The notes under the pieces are model-generated. The model ran no database searches and had not been told where the DNA came from. It saw nothing but the letters and a program-made list of their open reading frames with translations. Positions 12,075-27,300 of a stretch of DNA of 64,000 nucleotides are shown piece by piece (position 1 is the stretch's first letter; every line of letters begins with the position of its first letter). Source of the DNA: Gigantopelta aegis (lineage: Eukaryota > Mollusca > Gastropoda > Neomphalida > Peltospiridae); contig NC_054712.1 of assembly GCF_016097555.1 (NCBI RefSeq), forward strand, positions 57,353,181 through 57,417,180, read 5' to 3'. Made by a program: the position numbers and the translations under genes.

Positions 12075-12371
12075 ACTGCATCACAATATGCTGTCCCTGT
12101 TTGAAAAGGCACTGGCGTAGCAGCAGCGATGTTTTTTTTAATATACACACACACACACTTTTTGACACCTTCTTATGCCCGTGAAAGGTATTATCAGTTA
12201 GTTTTAATATTACAAAATTTAAGACCAATAAATCAAACAACTCATTAAAATTAATTGCTACTTTTGCGCTTCTTCAACCTCAAGTTTGTTCATTCATTAA
12301 TCACTACAAATTTTTGAAAGCAGAGCCAGGATTATTTCTCACTGTAACTACCCAGCATCATACGGTTTATA

Positions 12372-12537
12372 CAATGAAACCCCTCTAAACCGGACCCTCT
12401 GTAAACCAGACTTCCTTTTAAGCTGGGCACTTTTCGGTTCCTTTTTTTAAAATATCAATAAATAATGGAACCGCTGTAAACTAGATGCCTCTTAAAACCA
12501 GACTTTTTACTTGTCCAGTTTACGAGGGGTTTAACTG
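12372..12537. mobile_element. MITE with pogo/Tigger-like ends, TA target
   Basis: The left end CAATGAAACCCCTCTAAACC and the right end (reverse complement CAGTTAAACCCCTCGTAAAC) form about 25-bp inverted repeats flanked by TA on both sides. The 166-bp body has no ORF. TA duplication and these ends suit a Tc1/mariner-superfamily (pogo-type) MITE. Relatives lie at 52858-53023 and 58276-58450. Confidence 0.75.
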
Positions 12538-14419
12538 TATATAATAGGAATAAAATGTGACAATGTTTTGATGGTATATTTATAGTACTGTGTATATTTA
12601 GTAACACGTAACTAATTCATTCAAATGCTGTTTAATAAAAAAATCCACCAAAAAAACCCCACCCCACTAAACAAAACGTTAAATGATACTCCAGCACAAA
12701 CAAAGAAACAAACATCGCTGTTTGGTATCATACAAAAGAAAATTACAGTATATGTACATGATGCATAATACCATTTTATACACTACAAATTATATACAAA
12801 AGAACACTGTTTAATCTATTACCTCACTTACAACAAATACCTGTCATAATTAAAATTTGGAACAAAAAGTTCTAAAAATAAATGCTACAGTGACCAAGGT
12901 TTTCTGGTCAAAATAGAATTAAAATCATTTACATTTCAAAATTGCCATTTTCCAATATTGTGAACAATCTAGAGTTCTGAAATTCCTGCTAAATTTTTTA
13001 AATGTTACAATATTTTTTGTGCCACATTTTATATTTTCCAAAAGATTAATTACTAACACTATTAACTGGACAGGACTTTTTGTAAAAATATAACACATAA
13101 TAAAATATACAAACTACATGAATTGTAAAACTCAAAAAAGACATCAAAGGAAGGAAAAAAACAACAAAAAACTATTGAAATGTTTTGATTATTCTTGCAA
13201 CATATGTGTAGGACATGTTATTTCTGAACTAACATAAAGTGCGAATTAATCCACACTACCGTAAAATAGCAAACTGCAGTATTCAACAACTGTTTGAGAA
13301 AGTCACTATTCCTCACAGGTTTGGCTAGTGCCCTATGTACAAGTATTATAGTAATATAGGTGATAATTTCAACTAGCCCAGACCAGAAATTATCTAGCCG
13401 GGACCAAAGGCTTGTGGATTTGTCGAAATTGGCTAAATATCGATCTAAACCTGTTGCCTAATGACATCACCAACTCACATTAATATGACGTCACTAAACA
13501 TATTACTGTAATAGATTTTTTCTCACAATTACCATTGTGTATTTGTACCAGATATGAACAGTATCAAATTTTTTAATGTAGGAATAAATGTGTTTCCCTC
13601 TTGGATTGCAGGGCCGTACCCTCGGTGGGGGTGGGGGTGGGGAGGAGGGGGCAGTTGCTGTTGTCTATGATCACCAACTCACATTAATATGATAACACAT
13701 ATTACCAATGAAGTAATACTCCCAATGTTAAACACAATGACATCTACCATATGAAAGATACAAATTTATTTCATACCTTTCTTTTGTAACATAGCTCTGC
13801 CCTATATACCTACTGATAAACGAAAGAAATACTTTTCATTGATGTCTTTTGTCAGATAATGCAGTCCTATATATACTTAAATATGAGAGGGAAACATATA
13901 ATCTAATTTTTTATTACAGGAAAATAACAATTTGATGAATTTTGCTAATGGTTTGCCAAATTAACAATTATCTTGCAAAAACAAATACAACAAAACAAAT
14001 GACGTGGTTGTCAACATTTGAATTTTTTGCAAATTTACTTTGAAATACACGTTAGATTGAACAATATTTAATATTATACTATTTCAGGAATAAAAAAATT
14101 AACCCTGAGACCATACAAATAACAAACAAAAATGCTTTATGTCCAAAATGTATTAAGTATCTTCATGTCACTTCCAATGTCTGGCCTGCAAAGTGATTCT
14201 GGGTGCAGTGTCAACATTTTGTTCGGAGAGTGATTCCGTGATAAATCTCAAAATCTGCAAGATCAACAATAAATCGAATATTTATGCAGGTATGATAACA
14301 ACTTGTTTAAAGCTGCTGATGCTAAGAAACCCCTAGGGTACATGTATATACCTTTTCTGTTTTATAGTTATTTTTGAACTACAATGTATTACAGACACCA
14401 GGATGATCAAATACTGCAG
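12538..14419. other. AT-rich non-coding, no gene seen
   Basis: Contains a short G-rich tract near 13620-13655. No exon or RNA gene recognised. Confidence 0.5.
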
Positions 14420-14424
14420 GCATC

Positions 14425-14490
14425 AAAATAAGTCAAGAACGGCCGTTTAAGTTACTACCTGAGGTTACCTCAGGAAAGTCAAGAACGGTA
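14425..14490 (+). mobile_element. Fragment of the CAGGCATCAAAATAAG MITE family
   Basis: Starts with the same 16-bp end as the complete MITE at 42738 and shares the word AAGTCAAGAACGG, present twice here. Only a short piece remains. Confidence 0.6.
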
Positions 14491-14792
14491 CTTTGTTCTC
14501 AATAAAATCTTATTGAAACAAAACCTACAACCCCATACCAGGGTCATACCTAGGGAGTGGGGTGGGTGGGGGTGAGAAATCCAGTGAAAATAATAGAAAC
14601 TAAAAGAAAATCCTCTTCTTAACTGTTTAAGGAAGTTTTAGAATGGGGAGAATCCATGTGCCACCCACCCTCCCCCAACAAAAGTCCTAGCTGTAAACGG
14701 CCCTGCTAACTTGTGATCATTTGTGGTTTTTATCAATATACAAATGTATATATATCTTCAAGTATAGGTACAATAAGAAAAGTACTATGAAA

Positions 14793-15104
14793 AAGTTTGT
14801 TTGTTTTGTTTAACGACACCACTAGAGCAGTTTTATTAATCATAGGCTACTGGATGTCAGACATTTGGTAATTTTGACATATAGTCTAAGAAAGGAAACC
14901 CACTACATTTTCCATTAGTAACAAGGGATTTTTTATATGCACCATCCCATAAGACAGGATAGCACATACCACGGCCTTTGATATACCAGTCATAGTGCAG
15001 TGGCTGGAGCGAGAAATAGCCCAATGGGCCCACCGACGGGAATCAATCCCAGACCAAACCCGCATCAAGGCGAGCACTTTACCACTGGGCTACGTCCCAC
15101 CCCT
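14793..15104 (-). mobile_element. tRNA-derived SINE, nearly complete
   Basis: In reverse order the copy shows the tail (GTTTAACGACACCACTAGAG), the body blocks, and a complete tRNA-like head ending ACCACTGGGCTACGTCCC. On the minus strand the head carries an A-box-like TAGCCCAGTGG. Its head end directly abuts the 44-bp satellite array. Confidence 0.92.
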
Positions 15105-17550
15105 AAAATATGACTAACAAATTATCAGTGTGTCTGCTATGGGATTTTAAAGTATGACTAACAAAGTATCAGTGTGTCTGCTATGCGATTTTAAAGTATG
15201 ACTAACAAAGTATCAGTGTGTCTGCTATGCGATTTTAAAGTATGGCTAACAAAGTATCAGTGTGTCTGCTATGGGATTTTAAAGTAATAATAACAAAGTA
15301 TCAGTGTGTCTGCTATGGGATTTTAAAGTATGGCTAACAAAGTATCAGTGTGTCTGCTATGGGATTTTAAAGTATGGCTAACAAAGTATCAGTGTGTCTG
15401 CTATGGGATTTTAAAGTATGGCTAACAAAGTATCAGTGTGTCTGCGATTTTAAAGTATGACTAACAAAGTATCAGTGTGTCTGCTATGGGATTTTAAAGT
15501 ATGGCTAACAAAGTATCAGTGTGTCTGCTATGGGATTTTAAAGTATGGCTAACAAAGTATCAGTGTGTCTGCTATGGGATTTTAAAGTATGGCTAACAAA
15601 GTATCAGTGTGTCTGCTATGGGATTTTAAAGTATGGCTAACAAAGTATCAGTGTGTCTGCGATTTTAAAGTATGACTAACAAAGTATCAGTGTGTCTGCT
15701 ATGGGATTTTAAAGTATGACTAACAAAGTATCAGTGTGTCTGCTATGCGATTTTAAAGTATGGCTAACAAAGTATCAGTGTGTCTGCTATGGGATTTTAA
15801 AGTATGGCTAACAAAGTATCAGTGTGTCTGCTATGGGATTTTAAAGTATGGCTAACAAAGTATCAGTGTGTCTGCGATTTTAAAGTATGACTAACAAAGT
15901 ATCAGTGTGTCTGCTATGGGATTTTAAAGTATGACTAACAAAGTATCAGTGTGTCTGCGATTTTAAAGTATGACTAACAAAGTATCAGTGTATCTGCTAT
16001 GGGATTTTAAAGTATGACTAACAAAGTATCAGTGTGTCTGCTATGGGATTTTAAAGTATGACTAACAAAGTATCAGTGTGTCTGCTATGGGATTTTAAAG
16101 TATGACTAACAAAGTATCAGTGTGTCTGCTATGGGATTTTAAAGTAATAATAACAAAGTATCAGGGTGTCTGCTATGGGATTTTAAAGTATGACTAACAA
16201 AGTATCAGTGTGTCTGCTATGGGATTTTAAAGTATGACTAACAAAGTATCAGTGTGTCTGCTATGGGATTTTAAAGTAATAATAACAAAGTATCAGGGTG
16301 TCTGCTATGGGATTTTAAAGTATGACTAACAAAGTATCAGTGTGTCTGCTATGGGATTTTAAAGTATGACTAACAAAGTATCAGTGTGTCTGCTATGGGA
16401 TTTTAAAGTATGACTAACAAAGTATCAGTGTGTCTGCGATTTTAAAGTATGACTAACAAAGTATCAGTGTGTCTGCTATGGGATTTTAAAGTATGACTAA
16501 CAAAGTATCAGTGTGTCTGCTATGGGATTTTAAAGTAATAATAACAAAGTATCAGGGTGTCTGCTATGGGATTTTAAAGTAATAATAACAAAGTATCAGT
16601 GTGTCTGCTATGAGATTTTAAAGTATGGCTAACAAAGTATCAGTGTGTCTGCGATTTTAAAGTATGACTAACAAAGTATCAGTGTGTCTGCTATGGGATT
16701 TTAAAGTATGACTAACAAAGTATCAGTGTGTCTGCTATGGGATTTTAAAGTATGACTAACAAAGTATCAGTGTGTCTGCTATGGGATTTTAAAGTAATAA
16801 TAACAAAGTATCAGTGTGTCTGCTATGGGATTTTAAAGTATGACTAACAAAGTATCAGTGTGTCTGCTATGGGATTTTAAAGTATGACTAACAAAGTATC
16901 AGTGGGTCTGCTATGGGATTTTAAAGTAATAATAACAAAGTATCAGTGTGTCTGCTATGGGATTTTAAAGTATGACTAACAAAGTATCAGTGTGTCTGCT
17001 ATGGGATTTTAAAGTATGACTAACAAAGTATCAGTGTGTCTGCTATGGGATTTTAAAGTATGACTAACAAAGTATCAGTGTGTCTGCTGAGGGATTTTAA
17101 AGTATGACTAACAAAGTATCAGTGTGTCTGCTATGGGATTTTAAAGTATGACTAACAAAGTATCAGTGGGTCTGCTATGGGATTTTAAAGTATGACTAAC
17201 AAAGTATCAGTGTGTCTGCTATGGGATTTTAAAGTAATAATAACAAAGTATCAGTGTGTCTGCTATGGGATTTTAAAGTATGACTAACAAAGTATCAGTG
17301 TGTCTGCTATGGGATTTTAAAGTATGACTAACAAAGTATCAGTGGGTCTGCTATGGGATTTTAAAGTATGACTAACAAAGTATCAGTGTGTCTGCTATGG
17401 GATTTTAAAGTAATAATAACAAAGTATCAGTGTGTCTGCTATGGGATTTTAAAGTATGACTAACAAAGTATCAGGGTGTCTGCTATGGGATTTTAAAGTA
17501 TGACTAACAAAGTATCAGGGTGTCTGCTATGGGATTTTAAAGTAATAATA
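15105..17550. repeat. Minisatellite array, 44-bp unit, about 56 copies
   Basis: The unit reads ACTAACAAAGTATCAGTGTG then TCTGCTATGGGATTTTAAAGTATG. Recurrent variants are a 39-bp form lacking TATGG, an AATAATAAC form replacing ATGACTAAC, and GGTGTCTG or GTGGGTCTG single changes. Variants recur in patterns, which suggests block duplications. It lies 3' of the MAF1 stop codon on that gene's strand. No coding potential. Confidence 0.97.
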
Positions 17551-17561
17551 ATGTAAACGCA

Positions 17562-17626
17562 ATAACCATGTATTTTGTGGTAACCTTTACATGGGTTATC
17601 AGACACACTGCTTATTTTAATGCCTG
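17562..17626 (-). mobile_element. End fragment of the CAGGCATCAAAATAAG MITE family
   Basis: On the minus strand, CAGGCATTAAAATAAGCAG followed by TGTGTCTGATAACCCAT matches the left part of the MITE at 42738 closely. The other end is not present; the 44-bp array lies where it would be. The MITE-internal word CAGTGTGTCTG also occurs in the array unit, so the array may derive partly from this element. Confidence 0.6.
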
Positions 17627-18308
17627 ATACTTCATTTGTAAAAATTTATAAACTATGCAAAAAGTTGTAAGTGCATGAATTACTATAAGAAGGAAGGAAT
17701 GTTTTATTTAACGATATACACTCAATACATTACAGTAACGGTTATAAATAGAGGATTCATCACAAGTATTTTTAATATGGAAAATATCAACCGAGGCTCT
17801 GTCGAGACAAATACCGATTAACTAGACGAGGTTGATATTTTACATATTAAAAAAAACGAGTAGCGAATTCAGTTTATCCTATAACACTTCTAAAATAACA
17901 TTGAAATTAATTTTTTAGTAAATCAGAGTACTAAAGTCGCTGCCATCGATAATATGACGTTATCATGATTAGCAGATTAGTTTGATGTCACAGCAACACA
18001 TTACCTAGAGACCGTGTAAATTTGCATACCATTATTAATGGGGTTAATAAAGTAAATTATCACATGGGTTTATGACATGGATAGCATGGGTAAGTTATAG
18101 GATAAATTGTATTATGGTGTCGGACATATATGTTTAAGACTATCTAAAATCTAGGGTGAGCAGTTTTTAAATAGTATTTCTTCAAATCAAAGTTAAAACA
18201 AACCATGCAGTATAATTAAAAATCAAAATCACCTTACACTAAGATTACTGTTTCACTATGTACACCATACTGTAAAACAATAATCACACTAACACATCAA
18301 CTTACCAT

Positions 18309-18384
18309 TCAAATGTCGTCATCATCCATCATGTCCATACTGACATCAGCACCATCATCCGAATTACCAGACGGAACCGACGAG
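18309..18384 (-). CDS. MAF1: MAF1 coding exon 6 (terminal)
   Basis: After an ATTACAG acceptor the frame reads [20 protein letters not shown] then DDDI and TGA. The phase matches exon 5. It is 11.5 kb from exon 5 across the transposon and satellite region. The acidic tail fits the family, but the link rests on phase and splice sites. Confidence 0.88.
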
Positions 18385-21300
18385 CTGTAATTAAAAACAT
18401 GTGTCCATATCACTGTAATGAACAGGGGATCAAGCTCGAATGCAGGGCTTGGAAAGGTTTTGAATTGAACCCCCATTCTTCTCTATTTTGACATGTATAT
18501 TTTCTGGAGGATCATGACACAACTCTCCCTGCATAAATGTCTGCACATGCACCTGAACATCAATTTAAAAAAGATTGTTTTGTTTAAAGACACCACTAGA
18601 GCACATTGATTATTATCATCGGCTATTGGATGTCAAACATTTGAGGGTTTTTCTTTACCCGTAGTATTCGAGGAAACCTGCTCCATTTTTGCATAGTAGC
18701 AAGGGATCTTTTACATGCACCATTCCACAGACAGCAGTGTTCTCACTGCTCCATTTTTCCATAGTAGCAAGGGATCTTTTATATGCACCATTCCACAGAC
18801 AGCAGTGTTCTCACTGCTCCATTTTTCCATAGTAGCAAGGGATCTTTTATATGCACCATCCCACCGACAGCAGTGTTTTCACTGTTCCATCTAAGCGGGC
18901 GCCCCACCCCGCTATTCCTTTTGACGCCCTCCTTTCACGCTCCCCGCCCTCCTTTATTTTTGAGTGCCCCTCTTTATTTTCCAGCACCTATCTCTGCTAT
19001 TTCCAAATGCACTTTTTTCCACACAAAAAACAATGATCAGTCTGCACACTGGACATCAAAGGAAACAAGCTGCGTTATGTACGAAAAAGCAATTGACGAA
19101 ACATTTACGACAGTTACCGTAACGTAATTTAACAGTATTTTTAACAGCCTCTATTTTGTCCAATATCTGTATCCATTTGTATGTTTGATAGACACAATAA
19201 AAGTTATATTTTATGTAAGCAATGAAAACATTTAATTTTTTACGGATTCGGCAATCTCCAATTGAAAAAAACCCAACCTTATTTGGCGCCAAATTTGTCA
19301 TGTGATCAGAACGGTCATTCTGTCTTTTGTTTCCACTAACTATCGTTTGATATTTTGTCCTTAGTTGCAGATATAATTAGTTTTTACTTGCTGTTATTCT
19401 GTTTATTCAGCAGTTCTTTATAAAATATTGTAAACTTTTCATTTTGAGGGGATATGAACGCTTATAAAAACAACGGAAGTGGTAGTGTTTATCATTAAAA
19501 TCATTTATCTTGAGTGCCAAATAATATATACACCGTCTTTATCAGGTGGCGATAATATTTTATCACAGCAATCGATTCATTCGATGAAGATGGAAATAAC
19601 AAAATGTATCTGACATTAGGAGATCACTTTACAAACATCTTTATTGTTTTTCGTATATCTTGAAATCTTTATTAAAAATAATAATATTAAAACTTTGATC
19701 GATACAGCAAAACTGGAACTGCCAGTGAATGTCAGACCGATATCATCTTTGGTTCAGTTAAAAGACGAGTCTTTTTTATAAACCCCTTTGCACTTTTTTG
19801 TAGGCAAAATAAGGAGTATGCCTTTACTCAAAGTCTACCAACACACAACAATATGGTAACCAAACTACTTCCCCCCCCCCCCTTTTTTTTTTTTGCTTTT
19901 CGTTTATTGGTGTATTTTGTTGTAAACATTTTTTGAAGGTTGTGGTGCCGAGCGGCCGCCCTCCTTTAATTTTCACCGAGCGAGAACACTGGACAGGATA
20001 GCACATACCACAGCTTTTGATATACAAGTCATGGTGCATTGGCTGAAACGAGAAATAGCCCAATGGGCCCACCGACGAGTATCGACCATGCATCAAGTAA
20101 GAGCTTTACCACTGGGCTATGTGCCACACATTCAATAAAACAAGTTACTATACACAGGCTGGGTTGTGCCCTCAAATGTATGACCAAGCGTGTAGGTAGA
20201 GATTTACCACTGGGCTACATGCCACACATTCAATAAAACAAGTTACTATACACAAGCTGGGTTGTGCCCTCAAATGTATGACCAAGCGTGTATGTAGAGA
20301 TTTACCACTGTGCAACGTGCCACACATTCAATAAAACAAGTTACTATACACAGGCTGGTTTATGCCCTCAAATGTATGACCAAGTGTGTAGGTAGAGATT
20401 TACCACTGGGCTACGTGCCACACATTCAATAAAACAAGTTACTATACACAGGCTGGGTTATGCCCTCAAATGTATGACCAAGCGTGTAGGTAGAGATTTA
20501 CCACTGTGCAACGTGCCACACATTCAATAAAACAAGTTACTATACACATGCTGGGTTATGCCCTCAAATGTATGACCAAGCGTGTAGGTAGAGATTTACC
20601 ACTGTGCAACGTGCCACACATTCAATAAAACAAGTTACTATACACAGGCTGGGTTATGCCCTCAAATGTATGACCAAGCGTGTAGGTAGAGATTTACCAC
20701 TGGGCTACTTGCCACACATTCAATAAAACAAGTTACTATACACAGGCTAGGTTGTGCCCTCAAAGGTATGACCAAGCGTGTAGGTAGAGATTTACCACTG
20801 GGCAACGTGCCACACATTCAATAAAACAAGTTACTATACACAGGCTAGGTTGTGCCCTCAAAGGTATGACCAAGCGTGTAGGTAGAGATTTACCACTGGG
20901 CTACGTGCCACACATTCAATAAAACAAGTTACTATACACAGGCTGGGTTATGCCCTCAAATGTATGACCAAGCGTGTAGGTAGAGATTTACCACTGGGTT
21001 ACTTCCCACACATTCAATAAAACAAGTTACTATACACAGGCTGGGTTATGCCCTCAAATGTATGACCAAGCGTGTAGGTAGAGATTTACCACTGGGCTAC
21101 ATGCCACACATTCAATAAAACAAGTTACTATACACAGGCTAGGTTATGCCCTCAAATGTATGACCAAGCGTGTAGGTAGAGATTTACCACTGGGTTACTT
21201 CCCACACATTCAATAAAACAAGTTACTATACACAGGCTGGGTTATGCCCTCAAATGTATGACCAAGCGTGTAGGTAGAGATTTACCACTGGGCAACGTGC

Positions 21301-24300
21301 CACACATTCAATAAAACAAGTTACTATACACAGGCTGGGTTATGCCCTCAAATGTATGACCAAGCGTGTAGGTAGAGATTTACCACTGGGCAACGTGCCA
21401 CACATTCAATAAAACAAGTTACTATACACAGGCTGGGTTATGCCCTCAAATGTATGACCAAGCGTGTAGGTAGAGATTTACCACTGGGCTACGTGCCACA
21501 CATTCAATAAAACAAGTTACTATACACAGGCTGGGTTATGCCCTCAAATGTATGACCAAGCGTGTAGGTAGAGATTTACCACTGGGCTACATGCCACACA
21601 TTCAATAAAACAAGTTACTATACACAGGCTGGGTTATGCCCTCAAATGTATGACCAAGCGTGTAGGTAGAGATTTACCACTGGGCAACGTGCCACACATT
21701 CAATAAAACAAGTTACTATACACAGGCTGGGTTATGCCCTCAAATGTATGACCAAGCGTGTAGGTAGAGATTTACCACTGTGCTACGTGCCACACATTCA
21801 ATAAAACAAGTTACTATACACAGGCTGGGTTGTGCCCTCAAATGTATGACCAAGCGTGTAGGTAGAGATTTACCACTGTGCTACATGCCACACATTCAAT
21901 AAAACAAGTTACTATACACAGGCTAGGTTGTGCCCTCAAATGTATGACCAAGCGTGTAGGTAGAGATTTACCACTGGGTTACTTCCCACACATTCAATAA
22001 AACAAGTTACTATACACAGGCTGGGTTATGCCCTCAAATGTATGACCAAGCGTGTAGGTAGAGATTTACCACTGGGTTACTTCCCACACATTCAATAAAA
22101 CAAGTTACTATACACAGGCTCGGTTATGCCCTCAAATGTATGACCAAGCGTGTAGGTAGAGATTTACCACTGGGCAACGTGCCACACATTCAATAAAACA
22201 AGTTACTATACACAGGCTGGGTTATGCCCTCAAATGTATGACCAAGCGTGTAGGTAGAGATTTACCACTGGGTTACTTCCCACACATTCAATAAAACAAG
22301 TTACTATACACAGGCTAGGTTATGCCCTCAAATGTATGACCAAGCGTGTAGGTAGAGATTTACCACTGGGCAACGTGCCACACATTCAATAAAACAAGTT
22401 ACTATACACAGGCTGGGTTGTGCCCTCAAATGTATGACCAAGCGTGTAGGTAGAGATTTACCACTGGGCTACATGCCACACATTCAATAAAACAAGTTAC
22501 TATACACAGGCTAGGTTATGCCCTCAAATGTATGACCAAGCGTGTAGGTAGAGATTTACCACTGGGTTACTTCCCACACATTCAATAAAACAAGTTACTA
22601 TACACAGGCTGGGTTATGCCCTCAAATGTATGACCAAGCGTGTAGGTAGAGATTTACCACTGGGCTACGTGCCACACATTCAATAAAACAAGTTACTATA
22701 CACAGGCTGGGTTATGCCCTCAAATGTATGACCAAGCGTGTAGGTAGAGATTTACCACTGGGCTACATGCCACACATTCAATAAAACAAGTTACTATACA
22801 CATGCTGGGTTATGCCCTCAAATGTATGACCAAGCGTGTAGGTAGAGATTTACCACTGGGCAACGTGCCACACATTCAATAAAACAAGTTACTATACACA
22901 GGCTGGGTTATGCCCTCAAATGTATGACCAAGCGTGTAGGTAGAGATTTACCACTGTGCTACGTGCCACACATTCAATAAAACAAGTTACTATACACAGG
23001 CTGGGTTGTGCCCTCAAATGTATGACCAAGCGTGTAGGTAGAGATTTACCACTGTGCTACATGCCACACATTCAATAAAACAAGTTACTATACACAGGCT
23101 AGGTTGTGCCCTCAAATGTATGACCAAGCGTGTAGGTAGAGATTTACCACTGGGCAACGTGCCACACATTCAATAAAACAAGTTACTATACACAGGCTGG
23201 GTTGTGCCCTCAAATGTATGACCAAGCGTGTAGGTAGAGATTTACCACTGGGCTACGTCCCACACATTCAATAAAACAAGTTACTATACACAGGCTGGGT
23301 TATGCCCTCAAATGTATGACCAAGCGTGTAGGTAGAGATTTACCACTGGGCAACGTGCCACACATTCAATAAAACAAGTTACTATACACAGGCTGGGTTA
23401 TGCCCTCAAATGTATGACCAAGCGTGTAGGTAGAGATTTACCACTGGGCAACGTGCCACACATTCAATAAAACAAGTTACTATACACAGGCTGGGTTGTG
23501 CCCTCAAATGTATGACCAAGCGTGTAGGTAGAGATTTACCACTGGGCAACATGCCACACATTCAATAAAACAAGTTACTATACACAGGCTGGGTTGTGCC
23601 CTCAAATGTATGACCAAGCGTGTAGGTAGAGATTTACCACTGGGCAACGTGCCACACATTCAATAAAACAAGTTACTATACACAGGCTGGGTTATGCCCT
23701 CAAATGTATGACCAAGCGTGTAGGTAGAGATTTACCACTGGGCAACGTGCCACACATTCAATAAAACAAGTTACTATACACAGGCTGGGTTGTGCCCTCA
23801 AATGTATGACCAAGCGTGTAGGTAGAGATTTACCACTGGGCAACGTGCCACACATTCAATAAAACAAGTTACTATACACAGGCTGGGTTGTGCCCTCAAA
23901 TGTATGACCAAGCGTGTAGGTAGAGATTTACCACTGGGCTACGTGCCACACATTCAATAAAACAAGTTACTATACACAGGCTGGGTTGTGCCCTCAAATG
24001 TATGACCAAGCGTGTAGGTAGAGATTTACCACTGGGCAACGTGCCACACATTCAATAAAACAAGTTACTATACACAGGCTGGGTTGTGCCCTCAAATGTA
24101 TGACCAAGCGTGTAGGTAGAGATTTACCACTGGGCAACGTGCCACACATTCAATAAAACAAGTTACTATACACAGGCTGGGTTATGCCCTCAAATGTATG
24201 ACCAAGCGTGTAGGTAGAGATTTACCACTGGGCAACGTGCCACACATTCAATAAAAAAGTTACTATACACAGGCTAGGTTATGCCCTCAAATGTATGACC

Positions 24301-27300
24301 AAGTGTGTAGGTAGAGATTTACCACTGGGCTACGTGCCACACATTCAATAAAACAAGTTACTATACACAGGCTGGGTTGTGCCCTCAAATGTATGACCAA
24401 GCGTGTAGGTAGAGATTTACCACTGGGCAACGTGCCACACATTCAATAAAACAAGTTACTATACACAGGCTGGGTTATGCCCTCAAATGTATGACCAAGC
24501 GTGTAGGTAGAGATTTACCACTGGGTTACTTCCCACACATTCAATAAAACAAGTTACTATACACAGGCTAGGTTATGCCCTCAAATGTATGACCAAGCGT
24601 GTAGGTAGAGATTTACCACTGGGCAACGTGCCACACATTCAATAAAACAAGTTACTATACACAGGCTGGGTTGTGCCCTCAAATGTATGACCAAGCGTGT
24701 AGGTAGAGATTTACCACTGGGCTACATGCCACACATTCAATAAAACAAGTTACTATACACAGGCTAGGTTATGCCCTCAAATGTATGACCAAGCGTGTAG
24801 GTAGAGATTTACCACTGGGTTACTTCCCACACATTCAATAAAACAAGTTACTATACACAGGCTGGGTTATGCCCTCAAATGTATGACCAAGCGTGTAGGT
24901 AGAGATTTACCACTGGGCTACGTGCCACACATTCAATAAAACAAGTTACTATACACAGGCTGGGTTATGCCCTCAAATGTATGACCAAGCGTGTAGGTAG
25001 AGATTTACCACTGGGCTACATGCCACACATTCAATAAAACAAGTTACTATACACAGGCTGGGTTATGCCCTCAAATGTATGACCAAGCGTGTAGGTAGAG
25101 ATTTACCACTGGGCAACGTGCCACACATTCAATAAAACAAGTTACTATACACAGGCTGGGTTATGCCCTCAAATGTATGACCAAGCGTGTAGGTAGAGAT
25201 TTACCACTGTGCTACGTGCCACACATTCAATAAAACAAGTTACTATACACAGGCTGGGTTGTGCCCTCAAATGTATGACCAAGCGTGTAGGTAGAGATTT
25301 ACCACTGGGCTACATGCCACACATTCAATAAAACAAGTTACTATACACAGGCTGGGTTGTGCCCTCAAATGTATGACCAAGCGTGTAGGTAGAGATTTAC
25401 CACTGGGCTACATGCCACACATTCAATAAAACAAGTTACTATACACAGGCTAGGTTGTGCCCTCAAATGTATGACCAAGCGTGTAGGTAGAGATTTACCA
25501 CTGGGCAACGTGCCACACATTCAATAAAACAAGTTACTATACACAGGCTGGGTTGTGCCCTCAAATGTATGACCAAGCGTGTAGGTAGAGATTTACCACT
25601 GGGCTACGTCCCACACATTCAATAAAACAAGTTACTATACACAGGCTGGGTTATGCCCTCAAATGTATGACCAAGCGTGTAGGTAGAGATTTACCACTGG
25701 GCAACGTGCCACACATTCAATAAAACAAGTTACTATACACAGGCTGGGTTATGCCCTCAAATGTATGACCAAGCGTGTAGGTAGAGATTTACCACTGGGC
25801 AACGTGCCACACATTCAATAAAACAAGTTACTATACACAGGCTGGGTTGTGCCCTCAAATGTATGACCAAGCGTGTAGGTAGAGATTTACCACTGGGCAA
25901 CATGCCACACATTCAATAAAACAAGTTACTATACACAGGCTGGGTTGTGCCCTCAAATGTATGACCAAGCGTGTAGGTAGAGATTTACCACTGGGCAACG
26001 TGCCACACATTCAATAAAACAAGTTACTATACACAGGCTGGGTTATGCCCTCAAATGTATGACCAAGCGTGTAGGTAGAGATTTACCACTGGGCAACGTG
26101 CCACACATTCAATAAAACAAGTTACTATACACAGGCTGGGTTGTGCCCTCAAATGTATGACCAAGCGTGTAGGTAGAGATTTACCACTGGGCAACGTGCC
26201 ACACATTCAATAAAACAAGTTACTATACACAGGCTGGGTTGTGCCCTCAAATGTATGACCAAGCGTGTAGGTAGAGATTTACCACTGGGCTACGTGCCAC
26301 ACATTCAATAAAACAAGTTACTATACACAGGCTGGGTTGTGCCCTCAAATGTATGACCAAGCGTGTAGGTAGAGATTTACCACTGGGCAACGTGCCACAC
26401 ATTCAATAAAACAAGTTACTATACACAGGCTGGGTTGTGCCCTCAAATGTATGACCAAGCGTGTAGGTAGAGATTTACCACTGGGCAACGTGCCACACAT
26501 TCAATAAAACAAGTTACTATACACAGGCTGGGTTATGCCCTCAAATGTATGACCAAGCGTGTAGGTAGAGATTTACCACTGGGCAACGTGCCACACATTC
26601 AATAAAAAAGTTACTATACACAGGCTAGGTTATGCCCTCAAATGTATGACCAAGCGTGTAGGTAGAGATTTACCACTGGGCTACGTGCCACACATTCAAT
26701 AAAACAAGTTACTATACACAGGCTGGGTTGTGCCCTCAAATGTATGACCAAGCGTGTAGGTAGAGATTTACCACTGGGCAACGTGCCACACATTCAATAA
26801 AACAAGTTACTATACACAGGCTGGGTTATGCCCTCAAATGTATGACCAAGCGTGTAGGTAGAGATTTACCACTGGGTTACTTCCCACACATTCAATAAAA
26901 CAAGTTACTATACACAGGCTAGGTTATGCCCTCAAATGTATGACCAAGCGTGTAGGTAGAGATTTACCACTGGGCAACGTGCCACACATTCAATAAAACA
27001 AGTTACTATACACAGGCTGGGTTGTGCCCTCAAATGTATGACCAAGCGTGTAGGTAGAGATTTACCACTGGGCTACGTGCCACACATTCAATAAAACAAG
27101 TTACTATACACAGGCTAGGTTATGCCCTCAAATGTATGACCAAGCGTGTAGGTAGAGATTTACCACTGGGTTACTTGCCACACATTCAATAAAACAAGTT
27201 ACTATACACAGGCTGGGTTATGCCCTCAAATGTATGACCAAGCGTGTAGGTAGAGATTTACCACTGGGCTACGTGCCACACATTCAATAAAACAAGTTAC

